This document shows positions 1 to 6,700 of a stretch of 7,607 nucleotides of DNA, piece after piece. The position numbers were made by a program, and so were the translations under genes. This stretch comes from an uncultured Eubacteriales bacterium (GTDB taxonomy: Bacteria; Bacillota; Clostridia; Oscillospirales; Oscillospiraceae): contig USDP01000073.1 in the NCBI GenBank assembly GCA_900553545.1, forward strand, positions 1 through 7,607, read 5' to 3'. Every line of letters starts with the position of its first letter. Positions within the stretch are counted from its first letter, which is position 1. Below the pieces are notes generated by a model. The model was given only the letters and a program-made list of their open reading frames with translations, was not told the DNA's origin and did no database searches.

Positions 1-708
1 CACGGCGTGGTTCCTGCTCATGGCCATCGTCATCGGCATCTCGCTCGTGCTGAGCATCGTGGTGTTCTCGATCATGTTCCTCTGCATCATGGGCGCGGCT
101 CCGGCCATCGCCGTCGCCCCGAAGAGCACGCCCGCCAGCGCGAAAAACTCCATCTGCCGCCGCGAACCATGGTCATAGCAGTATGCCGCCGCCTGATAGG
201 TCGTGAGCATGAAGCCGATCAGCGCGAACAGGGAAAAGGCGTAATCCAGGATCTGCGGGTCGGTCGTCCAGTGCCGGAAATCATAAAACAGCTTCACCGC
301 GTAGAACAGCACCGGCAGCACCAGGAAAAACGGCTGCGGCTTCTTCCCGGCGAGGCGGGATACCGCCGCCGCGGCCAGCCCAGCTGCACTGACGATGCCG
401 AGCACATTCAGCATCATGCTGAACCTGCCCGCGCCCGAAAAGGCCAGCACACACCCGGCCGCGACCGCCAGTGCGCCCAGAATGCTCAGCGCGGCATCCG
501 ACGGGAGTTTCCGGTATACATCGGCATACGCCTCCCGCTTTTCCAATGTCGCCGCGCCCAGCAAAAACAGCAGGCACATCAGCACGGAAAACGCGATCAC
601 CGGCACGGCGCTCCCACCGGCGCGCTGCGCGGCGCGGAAGAAATAGCCCGCAGCCCCGGCAATCGCCGCCAGATACGGCAGCCCAAATGAAACTGCTTTA
701 CCCTTCAT
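1..708 (-). CDS. Multi-pass membrane protein of unknown function (partial, C-terminus beyond left edge)
   Basis: An open frame of 236 codons begins at an ATG (708-706) and reaches the window edge without a stop. GGAGG lies 7 nt before the ATG, which fixes the start. The translation, beginning MKGKAVSFGLPYLAAIAG, has about seven hydrophobic segments, at roughly residues 8-26, 36-55, 76-95, 100-120, 127-145, 158-180 and 188-206. Short charged loops separate them (for example TLEKREAYADVYRKL and YDFRHWTTDPQ). I do not recognise the family, and no catalytic motif is visible. It starts 39 nt after the P-type ATPase stop codon on the same strand, so it is probably the last or a later gene of that cluster. 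A role tied to metal handling is inference from position only. The last visible residues (about 201-236) are unusually rich in methionine, with nine Met in 36 residues including a run of alternating Met (MPMTMAM). Third codon positions are almost all G or C, as in the neighbours. Confidence 0.75.
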   Translation of the reverse strand, partial: MKGKAVSFGLPYLAAIAGAAGYFFRAAQRAGGSAVPVIAFSVLMCLLFLLGAATLEKREAYADVYRKLPSDAALSILGALAVAAGCVLAFSGAGRFSMMLNVLGIVSAAGLAAAAVSRLAGKKPQPFFLVLPVLFYAVKLFYDFRHWTTDPQILDYAFSLFALIGFMLTTYQAAAYCYDHGSRRQMEFFALAGVLFGATAMAGAAPMMQRNMIENTTMLSTSEMPMTMAMSRNHAV

Positions 709-747
709 AAGGTTTCCTCCAAAGATGATGAATGTAGACCGGCCCGG

Positions 748-2841
748 TTATGGCGCGGTCTCCGCCTCCGGGAGAAGATTGGTCATGCTCTTGAGGCTGA
801 TGGCCAGCGTAGAGGCGTTATGGAGCAGCGCAGACGTCGTCGGCGGGAGGATGCCCGCCACGCCGAAGACGATCAGGCCGAGATTGAAGCCAACGATCGT
901 CCGGTAATTCCGGTGGATGCGCGCCATGAGCGCCTCGCTGAGGTGGCGGAGCGTGACCAGCTCGAACAGATCCTCTGACGCGATTGTGATATCTGCGATC
1001 TCGCGCGCGATGGCTGCGCCGGTCGAGATGGCGATGCCGACGTCCGCTTCGGAGAGGGCGGGGGAGTCGTTCACGCCGTCGCCGACCATGATGACCGTGT
1101 GTCCCTCGGCCTTGGCCTCGCGGACAAAGTTGGCCTTGTCCTCGGGCAGGACCTCGGCGTAGACCGCGTCGACGCCGACCTCGGCGGCGACGGACTCGGC
1201 GGTCTTGTGGTTGTCACCGGTCATCATGACCACGTTCGTAAAGCCGCAGTCATGCAGGGCGCGGATGGCGTCCCGCGCCTCGCGGCGCAGCGGATCAAAG
1301 ATGCAGATGACGGCGGCGAGCCTGCCCGCGATGCAGAGATAGAGATGGGAATATTGTGCGGGCAGGGACTGGAACTTTTCATCCTCGCCCTCCGGCACGA
1401 CGCAGCCCTCGTCCTCAAAGACGAAGTGCGCGCTGCCGATGATGACCTTTTTGTCGTTGACCTTGCTGGAGATGCCGTGCGCAACGACGTACTGCACCTC
1501 GGAATGATATTCCTCGTGGTTCAGCCCGCGCTTTCTGGCTTCTTCCACGACGGCGTTCGCCATCGAGTGCGGATAGTGCTCTTCCAGACAGGCCGCCAGA
1601 CGGAGCATTTCCTCCTCGCGGTAGCCACCGAAGGGAATGACCTGCGCGACGGTCGGCGTGGCGTAGGTGAGCGTGCCGGTCTTGTCGAAGACGATGGTGT
1701 CCGCGTTCGCGACCGCTTCGAGGAAGCGTCCGCCCTTGACGGAGATATGATGCACGCTGCTCTCGCGCATCGCGGAGAGCACGGCAATCGGCATCGCCAG
1801 CTTCAGCGCGCAGGAGAAGTCCACCATCAGCACGGCGAGCATCTTCGTCACGTTGCGCGTGATGAGATACGTCAGCGCTGTGCCGCCCAGCGTGTAGGGC
1901 ACGAGCCGGTCGGCCAGACGGGCGGCCTTGTCCTCGGCGGTGGATTTCAGCTTTTCGGATTCCTCGATCATGTGGACGATGCGGTCATAGCGGCCGCTGC
2001 CCATTGCCTTTTCCACGCGGATGACGCATTCGCCCTCCTCCGCGACCGTCCCGGCGTAGACCGGGCTGCCAGGCCGCTTCGGCACGGGCATCGATTCACC
2101 GGTCATGGACGCCTGATTGACCATCGCCTCGCCGGAGACGACTTTGCCGTCCAGCGGGATGAGGTTGCCCGTGCGGACGACGACTTCGTCGCCTGCCTCG
2201 ATCTCGCCGATTGGGACAAGGATCTCGGTCTCGCCGGCCTTTTTCCAGACCTTGTCGACATTCAGCGCCATCGCGCCCGCGAGATCGGCCACGGACTTCT
2301 TGTGCGTCCACTCCTCCAAAATCTCGCCGAGCCGCAGCATGAACATCACGGAGCCTGCGGTGGCAAAGTCGCCGCGCACCATCGAGACGGTGACGGCTGT
2401 CGCGTCGAGCACGGCGACGGAGAGCTTCCCGTGCCAGAGGGCTTTCAGCCCTTCCCTGATATATTTCACGGAGCGGAACAGCGTGATCGCCGTCGCGACC
2501 GGAACCGGCAGGAACAGCCGGTTGAACATGCGGCGGCAGACCGTGAAGACCAGCTTGTCTTCAAATTCGCGGTTCAGCGCGCGGGATGTGTGCTCCGGCA
2601 CAAGCTCCATTGCCTCGGCCCGCTGGAACGAAAAGGCCGCCAGCGCCTGCACCACAGCGGCACGGCAATCCTGATAGGAGACAACGGCGTCCTGCGTCCG
2701 GTCGAAGACCTTGACGTCCACCACACCGGGCACGGCGCGCAGATAGTATTCCAGCACATCCGCCTCGCGCAGCGACATCGCGCGGCACGCCAGATGGACG
2801 CGGATGCGCCCTCTGGATTCATGTAAAATCGTACATTTCAT
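748..2841 (-). CDS. P1B-like heavy-metal translocating P-type ATPase
   Basis: This 697-residue protein has the P-type ATPase hallmarks in order: TGES in the actuator domain (247-250), the phosphorylation motif DKTGT (D386), MTGDN (540-544) and GDGVND (587-592). These identify an ATP-driven cation pump in the cytoplasmic membrane. Residues 1-70 resemble a heavy-metal-associated fold (GRIRVHLA, then VPGVVDVKVF) but lack the CxxC metal site, as in HMA_2-type domains. The helix before DKTGT carries DFSCALKLAMP (341-351), so the usual CPC/SPC/TPC ion motif reads FSC. The nucleotide-domain HP signature appears as EHYPHS (421-426), with Ser after the key His. The C-terminal helices (about 648-690) contain HNASTLA, typical of P1B pumps. 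Efflux of a transition metal is the likely job; the ion cannot be read from the motifs. The ATG is preceded by GAGG at a spacing of 8 nt. A small PacL-like gene lies 61 nt upstream and a multi-pass membrane protein gene 39 nt downstream. The fold is near certain, the substrate is not. Confidence 0.95.
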   Translation of the reverse strand: MKCTILHESRGRIRVHLACRAMSLREADVLEYYLRAVPGVVDVKVFDRTQDAVVSYQDCRAAVVQALAAFSFQRAEAMELVPEHTSRALNREFEDKLVFTVCRRMFNRLFLPVPVATAITLFRSVKYIREGLKALWHGKLSVAVLDATAVTVSMVRGDFATAGSVMFMLRLGEILEEWTHKKSVADLAGAMALNVDKVWKKAGETEILVPIGEIEAGDEVVVRTGNLIPLDGKVVSGEAMVNQASMTGESMPVPKRPGSPVYAGTVAEEGECVIRVEKAMGSGRYDRIVHMIEESEKLKSTAEDKAARLADRLVPYTLGGTALTYLITRNVTKMLAVLMVDFSCALKLAMPIAVLSAMRESSVHHISVKGGRFLEAVANADTIVFDKTGTLTYATPTVAQVIPFGGYREEEMLRLAACLEEHYPHSMANAVVEEARKRGLNHEEYHSEVQYVVAHGISSKVNDKKVIIGSAHFVFEDEGCVVPEGEDEKFQSLPAQYSHLYLCIAGRLAAVICIFDPLRREARDAIRALHDCGFTNVVMMTGDNHKTAESVAAEVGVDAVYAEVLPEDKANFVREAKAEGHTVIMVGDGVNDSPALSEADVGIAISTGAAIAREIADITIASEDLFELVTLRHLSEALMARIHRNYRTIVGFNLGLIVFGVAGILPPTTSALLHNASTLAISLKSMTNLLPEAETAP

Positions 2842-2867
2842 AGTATGAACCTCGCAAATGGAAAACG

Positions 2868-2890
2868 AGAGCCGCGCGCCGCGCGGCTCT
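2868..2890 (-). other. GC-rich intergenic hairpin between the small protein and ATPase genes
   Basis: The sequence is a perfect 11+1+11 inverted repeat (arms 2868-2878 and 2880-2890, AGAGCCGCGCG and its complement). As RNA it would form about 10 pairs with a 3-nt loop. It lies 12 nt after the stop of the small gene and 26 nt before the ATPase start. On the transcribed strand it is followed by CGTTTTCC, a weak U-tract. It could be a leaky terminator or a 3' stabilising structure giving more small protein than ATPase. The structure is seen; the function is inferred. Confidence 0.6.
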
Positions 2891-2902
2891 GCGTGTGATA
2901 CC

Positions 2903-3163
2903 TTACGCTTCTTCGACCGGTGCGTCCTCGATCACGGCCGCGGCCTCTGCCTCGGCACGCTTGGCATTGATGTCCTTCGCGTCGGCGTAAATGTCCTCCG
3001 CGCCCTCGCGGACGTTCGTGACGGCCTTCATGACGCAATCCTTCGCGCGGATCGCGGCAGCGGTGGTGTGGGCGTAGACCTTCTTCGCGTCCTTGCTGCC
3101 AAGGAGCTTCAGACCGGCAGTGCCGAACAGGACGCCGGCGGCAAACAGACCAATATGTTTCAT
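2903..3163 (-). CDS. Small single-helix membrane protein, PacL1/DUF6110-like P-type ATPase partner
   Basis: This 86-residue protein starts at an ATG with GGAGG 7 nt upstream. The frame stays open further upstream, but that part reads across the promoter and has no ribosome binding site there, so it was excluded. Residues 3-21 (IGLFAAGVLFGTAGLKLLG) form one N-terminal hydrophobic helix with glycine-zipper spacing. A basic turn (SKDAKKVYAHTTAA) follows, then a charged helix (about 32-72) and an acidic, Ala/Glu-rich tail ending APVEEA. The layout matches the short DUF6110-like proteins of Firmicutes and, more distantly, DUF1490 proteins such as mycobacterial PacL1, which sits just upstream of the P-type ATPase CtpC and acts as its membrane scaffold and chaperone. 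The same gene order here suggests the same role. The His/Asp-rich metal tail of PacL1 is absent; the C-terminus is only acidic. The family names come from memory, not a search. It is the first gene of the minus-strand cluster. Confidence 0.8.
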   Translation of the reverse strand: MKHIGLFAAGVLFGTAGLKLLGSKDAKKVYAHTTAAAIRAKDCVMKAVTNVREGAEDIYADAKDINAKRAEAEAAAVIEDAPVEEA

Positions 3164-3180
3164 AGTAATACCTCCATGTC

Positions 3181-3255
3181 TTCGGAATTCGCCGGATAGA
3201 GGACTTAAACTTTTGTAAAAGAACTCAAACTGTAAAAAACCGGCGAGAATTCGAA
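3181..3255 (-). promoter_or_regulatory. Imperfect inverted repeat in the 5' leader of the small-protein/ATPase operon
   Basis: The arms 3181-3195 (TTCGGAATTCGCCGG) and 3240-3255 (CCGGCGAGAATTCGAA) are complementary over about 14 pairs with small bulges. They enclose a 44-nt AT-rich loop. Read on the minus strand, this hairpin falls between the predicted transcription start (about 3266) and the ribosome binding site (3175-3171), ending 5 nt before it. It could affect translation or transcript stability, or be an operator for a metal-responsive repressor. No regulator family is recognisable from it. Confidence 0.45.
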
Positions 3256-3272
3256 CTTTCTTGTGTAAAAAG

Positions 3273-3301
3273 AATATAGCACAGAGCAGAGAAAAATGCA
3301 A
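3273..3301 (-). promoter_or_regulatory. Predicted sigma-A promoter for the minus-strand cluster (extended -10)
   Basis: On the minus strand, TTGCAT (3301-3296) is separated by 17 nt from TATATT (3278-3273). The -10 box is preceded by TGC, giving an extended -10 (TG-N-TATATT). The -35 is weak, which the TG motif can offset. Transcription would start near 3266, leaving a leader of about 100 nt before the small-protein ATG. This is a prediction by motif only. Confidence 0.5.
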
Positions 3302-3333
3302 GTACTGTTTCCACAGAATTTCGAAAAAAGAGC

Positions 3334-3361
3334 TTGCGTTTTTTCGTCGATTTGATATACT
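3334..3361 (+). promoter_or_regulatory. Predicted sigma-A promoter for the riboswitch/surface-protein transcript (extended -10)
   Basis: TTGCGT (3334-3339) is followed after 16 nt by TATACT (3356-3361). TGA stands directly before the -10, forming an extended -10 element. The start would be near 3368, about 27 nt upstream of the riboswitch P1 stem, which is the expected arrangement. Its -35 is only about 32 nt from the -35 of the divergent minus-strand promoter. Other AT-rich -10 candidates exist just downstream (3362-3374). Confidence 0.55.
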
Positions 3362-3394
3362 AATATATATAAAATTTGAACAGAGAAGGACAGA

Positions 3395-3525
3395 GGCGTG
3401 CGGACTTCGCAAAAGTCCGCAGGCGGAATGGGGTGCAAAGCCCCGCGAGTCGGTCACTGTGATGCCCGAGAGGGATGAGTCAGATACGCCGAGCTGCTGT
3501 CCTGTGCTGTGCCGTCACCGCAGCC
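3395..3525 (+). promoter_or_regulatory. Cobalamin riboswitch (short-P6 variant)
   Basis: The conserved cobalamin core is visible in order. GGCGT (3395-3399) pairs with ACGCC (3486-3490) as the closing stem. A perfect 8-bp hairpin follows (arms 3400-3407 and 3413-3420, loop CGCAA). Next come GGAATGGGGTGCAAAGCCCC (3425-3444), matching the GGAA..GGTGnAAnnCC core, CACTGTGA (3455-3462), a short CCC-GAGA-GGG hairpin (3464-3474), and GAGTCAGATACGCC (3477-3490), the characteristic 3' end. The large P7-P11 extension of classical AdoCbl switches is absent, so this is a compact variant; whether it prefers adenosyl- or methyl/aqua-cobalamin cannot be told. The region 3491-3525 probably holds the L13 partner: GTGCCG (3509-3514) can pair with CGGTCAC (3451-3457) if one base is bulged. 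A terminator lies just downstream, so cobalamin binding is expected to turn off the downstream surface-protein gene. Confidence 0.85.
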
Positions 3526-3553
3526 GAAATCGACGCAGTCTCTGCGCCCGTTT

Positions 3554-3583
3554 CCGCGCGGCCAACGGCCGGGCGGTATTTTT
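3554..3583 (+). terminator. Intrinsic terminator, expression platform of the cobalamin riboswitch
   Basis: The arms CCGCGCGGCC (3554-3563) and GGCCGGGCGG (3567-3576) form nine G-C pairs with one mismatch around an AAC loop. They are followed by TATTTTT. The CGCCCG at 3545-3550 can compete for CGGGCG in the 3' arm (3570-3575). The terminator sits about 30 nt after the riboswitch L13 region and about 190 nt before the coding start, as expected for ligand-controlled transcription attenuation. Confidence 0.7.
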
Positions 3584-3697
3584 GTACCCAAATGGGGACA
3601 AAAAGCGCCAGAAGTCCGGCGAACAATCAATGAAACAACCAATCATCGATGAAAATGCCCCGGGGCATTTTGTCGTTGGCAGAACGCCAACGACAAA
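3579..3697 (+). repeat. Cluster of three hairpins in the leader downstream of the riboswitch terminator
   Basis: First, TTTTTGT (3579-3585) pairs with ACAAAAA (3598-3604), with CCC/GGG above one mismatch; it takes up the U-tract of the preceding terminator. Second, 3652-3671 is a perfect 20-nt palindrome (AAAATGCCCC and its complement). Third, TTTGTCGTTGGC (3669-3680) pairs perfectly over 12 bp with 3686-3697, with loop AGAAC. The second and third share bases 3669-3671, so they compete at their base. No credible coding frame runs through here. The function is unknown; RNA switching, pausing, or remnants of a small repeat are all possible. Confidence 0.6.
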
Positions 3698-3716
3698 TCA
3701 TCCTGCTGAGAGATCC

Positions 3717-3746
3717 GCCCCCGATCTGGGGCTTTATATATGATTT
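3717..3746 (+). terminator. Weak terminator-like hairpin just upstream of the surface-protein start
   Basis: GCCCC (3717-3721) and GGGGC (3728-3732) form a 5-bp stem with a 6-nt loop, followed by TTTATATATGATTTT. An overlapping alternative pairs AGATC (3711-3715) with GATCT (3723-3727). The stem is short, so it may act as a pause or translation-level structure, not an efficient terminator. It ends about 25 nt before the coding start. Confidence 0.35.
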
Positions 3747-3770
3747 TATGAAGATAGAGAGGAAAAAAGC

Positions 3771-6700
3771 ATGAAGAAACGAATCATCGCGTTCCTGCTC
3801 GCCGCTGTGCTGCTGCTCGGCCTGATGCCGACGGCGCTCGCCGCAGGGGGCGTCCCGCAGGTTCATTCCAGCGAAGGCGAAATCACGGTCAAATTTGACT
3901 CAAACGGCGGTTCCACGGTCTCGAACAAGACGTTTGCCAGCGCAGAGGCACTGTTGGCGGCCACGCTGTCAAAGCCTTATCAGTATTCCAAGGTATTTGA
4001 AGGTTGGTATCTCAAGGACGAGACTAAACCAGATAACTTCGGCAAGGCGCTGAGCGAGGCAGCCGCGGCCGATTTCGAGGGCAAGACTGAGGTGACGCTG
4101 ATCGCCAAGTGGCGCAACCGGCAGTATGTCATCAAGTTCCAGCCGAATGGCGGCACGGGTACAATGGCCGACCAGCGGGCAGACTTCGACACAGATGTCA
4201 AGCTGAATGAATGTACCTTCGTGAAGGAAGGTTTCGAGTGCGCCGGCTGGGCACTCTATTCCGGCGCTTCCAAACCCACTTATACGGATACCATCAACCG
4301 TGAATGGGACGATGGTGACGAATACTTGGAGGAAGAAGGCAGCGAAGATGGCGAGGAGGTCAAGCTCTACGCCATCTGGCAGAAGCAGCGGTCGGAGGAG
4401 GAAAAAGAGGCCGAGGCCAAGCTCAATGCGGCAGAGGCAGCCATTTCCGGCACGTATAATCCCAAATACGGAACAGACACGAACGCGCTGACCATGCTTC
4501 AGACCAAGCTGACCGCCGCCGGAATCACCGACGTGACCGTCAGCGTCAAGGCGGGCGCTTCGGACAATCATTCCAGCTATAACCATGTCGGCATCTCCGA
4601 CGACGGCACACTGGAATATAAGTGGAACAACAACGGCGTAACAACATCTTCGAGCGGAACTGTCCGCCCGGTCTTTGTGCTTACCTACAAGACCACGACC
4701 CGCGAGACGACGGAATGTCTGTTCAACCTTTCGCTCGACGAGGCAAAGGCGCTGGCCGCGCTGCGGGCGGCCAGCACCGCAATGCTGAACGGTTTACCCG
4801 AAGAGGTCAGCAGCAGCGACGACCTGACGAATAAGCTCCAGAAATGCCCGCTCAGGGAGGGTGTTACGCCGGACAAGGCGGACTATGATTATGGCACAAA
4901 TCTGTACACAGTTTACACCGGCAAATGGACGAGCAGCAATTCCGCAGTCCTTGCGATCGGTACCGGCGATTGGTCTTACAAACCCTACAAAGCGACTGTG
5001 ACGCCTGCCCAGACGGATACGCAGTTGACGCTGACACTCAAGCTGGAGTACAATGGCAGAACGGATCTGAACGTTAGTGGTACACATACCCTGACGGTCA
5101 AGGCCGCGCAGGCCGCGCCGGTGGACTATACCAAGCTGCTGAACGCCGCGCTGACCGCGCAGAACGCGCTGCGGGACGCATCCACGGGCGAAACCGTTTC
5201 GAAGGACGCAGTCGCGGGCGATGTGTTCCTGCCGGACGCGCGCTTTATCCGCAAGAATTTGAGCAATCTTGGCGCGGAGTATAAGGATTTTGATAACTCC
5301 AAAACGCCGATCCGCTTCTTCAGCGGCGATCCCTCGGTCATCACCATCAACGGTGCGCGCGCGACGGTCTATCGTCCGCTGCCCGGCGACCCGGCGAAGA
5401 AGGTGACGCTGACCGCGCAAATCCGTCTGCGCCCCGAGGGCGCACCGCCTGCGGACTTCGATCAGTTCACCCTTCTGGCCGAGCAGAGCATCGAACTGAC
5501 CGTCCTGCCCATGGTGCAGAGCGAGATCGACGCGGCTGCGGCGTTTATGAAAAAGGTCTGCACCTCCGATGTCTACTGGGCGGGCATCAAAGGCGCTAAC
5601 ACCGACAAGAACGATGTGACGGTAAAACTCCAGCCCTTTAAGGAAATCGTTCCGGATGGCGACGGATATCGCTTTGTGTATCCCGCGGATAATAACACAT
5701 ATCAGTACGTAGAAGTGGACGATCTGTACGATACCTCGGATATCAACCAGACCGGCATTCCGTACAGAACGTTCCGTTCGAGCAACAATGCTGTGATCAC
5801 GCATGAGAACCTGCTTGTGACCAAGCCGGAATATGACAGCAAGATCAAGATCGACAGCCTCCTGACGCACTCGGTCTACGGCAAATACTATGAAAAGTTC
5901 AAGGACAATGCTGCCTATGCCGGTTTTTCAAAGTTCTACAAGCAGCCCGTCAGCGTGACCGTCACCGTCAAGGGCGAGAAGGGCGCACCTGCACCGGCCA
6001 CGCCGGTCAAGGTCACCGTCAGCATCGACGGCTCGCTCGCCACGCAGCACAGCTTTGTCAATACCACCAGCGCAAGCTATGGAACCATGAGCGATGCGGG
6101 CAAGACCGCATGGGACGCCGTATCCACAGTCCTGACCGATAACCAGTATACCTATGTCGGCGATGCGAGCTATTTGTCCAGTGTCACAGACGCGAACAAC
6201 GTCACGCTCAGCGGCGGCGACCCGAAATACGGTGCCTGGTCCGGCTGGATGTACACCGTCAACGGTAAGGAACCGGTCGGAGACAACGGCTACGGTCTCA
6301 CGCTCGGCCAGTACAATCTGAAAGACGGCGACGTGATCCTCTTCCACTTTGTCCAGTGCCCGACAGAGGACGGTCTCCATAAATTTGAGGAAGAGCCTGC
6401 CGTTGCCGCGACCTGCGTGAGCACCGGCACGACCGCGCTGAAACGCTGCACGGTTACCTCTGGCGGCTATGGCTGCGGTTTCACCGTCGGCGGTGAGATC
6501 ATCCCGGTCGATCCGGACAACCATACGCATCTGGAGCCCATCGCCGCAGTCGCCTCGACCTGCACGGTCAAGGGCCACGAGGCTGGACAGAAATGCACAG
6601 ACTGCAATGCAGTCATTGGCTGCGCCGAGCTGCCGCTGGCCCCGCACAGCTGGGATGCGGGCGTCGTCACCGTGCAGCCGACCTATGTCTCCACCGGCGT

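Noticed and set aside
2..178. Hydrophobic plus-strand frame open at the left edge (TAWFLLMAIVIGISL...), which could be the C-terminus of another gene
   Set aside because: It overlaps the minus-strand membrane protein, which has a start, a ribosome binding site and continuous hydrophobic segments. The two frames share third codon positions, so the G/C bias there cannot separate them. Sequence to the left would settle it.
1099..2826. Long plus-strand frame (575 codons) opposite the ATPase gene
   Set aside because: It mirrors the GC-biased codons of the real gene, has no ribosome binding site or recognisable domain, and its composition is rich in His, Arg and Asp as expected for antisense reading.
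3164..3457. N-terminal extension of the small membrane protein (the frame is open to 3457)
   Set aside because: It would run through the predicted promoter and the opposite-strand riboswitch, has no ribosome binding site at its start, and its translation is not protein-like. The ATG at 3163 has GGAGG at good spacing.
3700..3715. CTGAGAG motif suggesting a TPP riboswitch
   Set aside because: The other conserved TPP elements (the paired GGGG segment and the ACCTGATCTGG-like arm) are not found nearby.
3261..3743. Plus-strand frame of 160 codons across the promoter and riboswitch
   Set aside because: It covers a well-supported structured leader, has no ribosome binding site, and its codon use differs from the real genes.
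4794..5870. Minus-strand frame (358 codons) opposite the middle of the surface protein
   Set aside because: Same reason: it is a shadow of the plus-strand gene, with no start signal and no domain.
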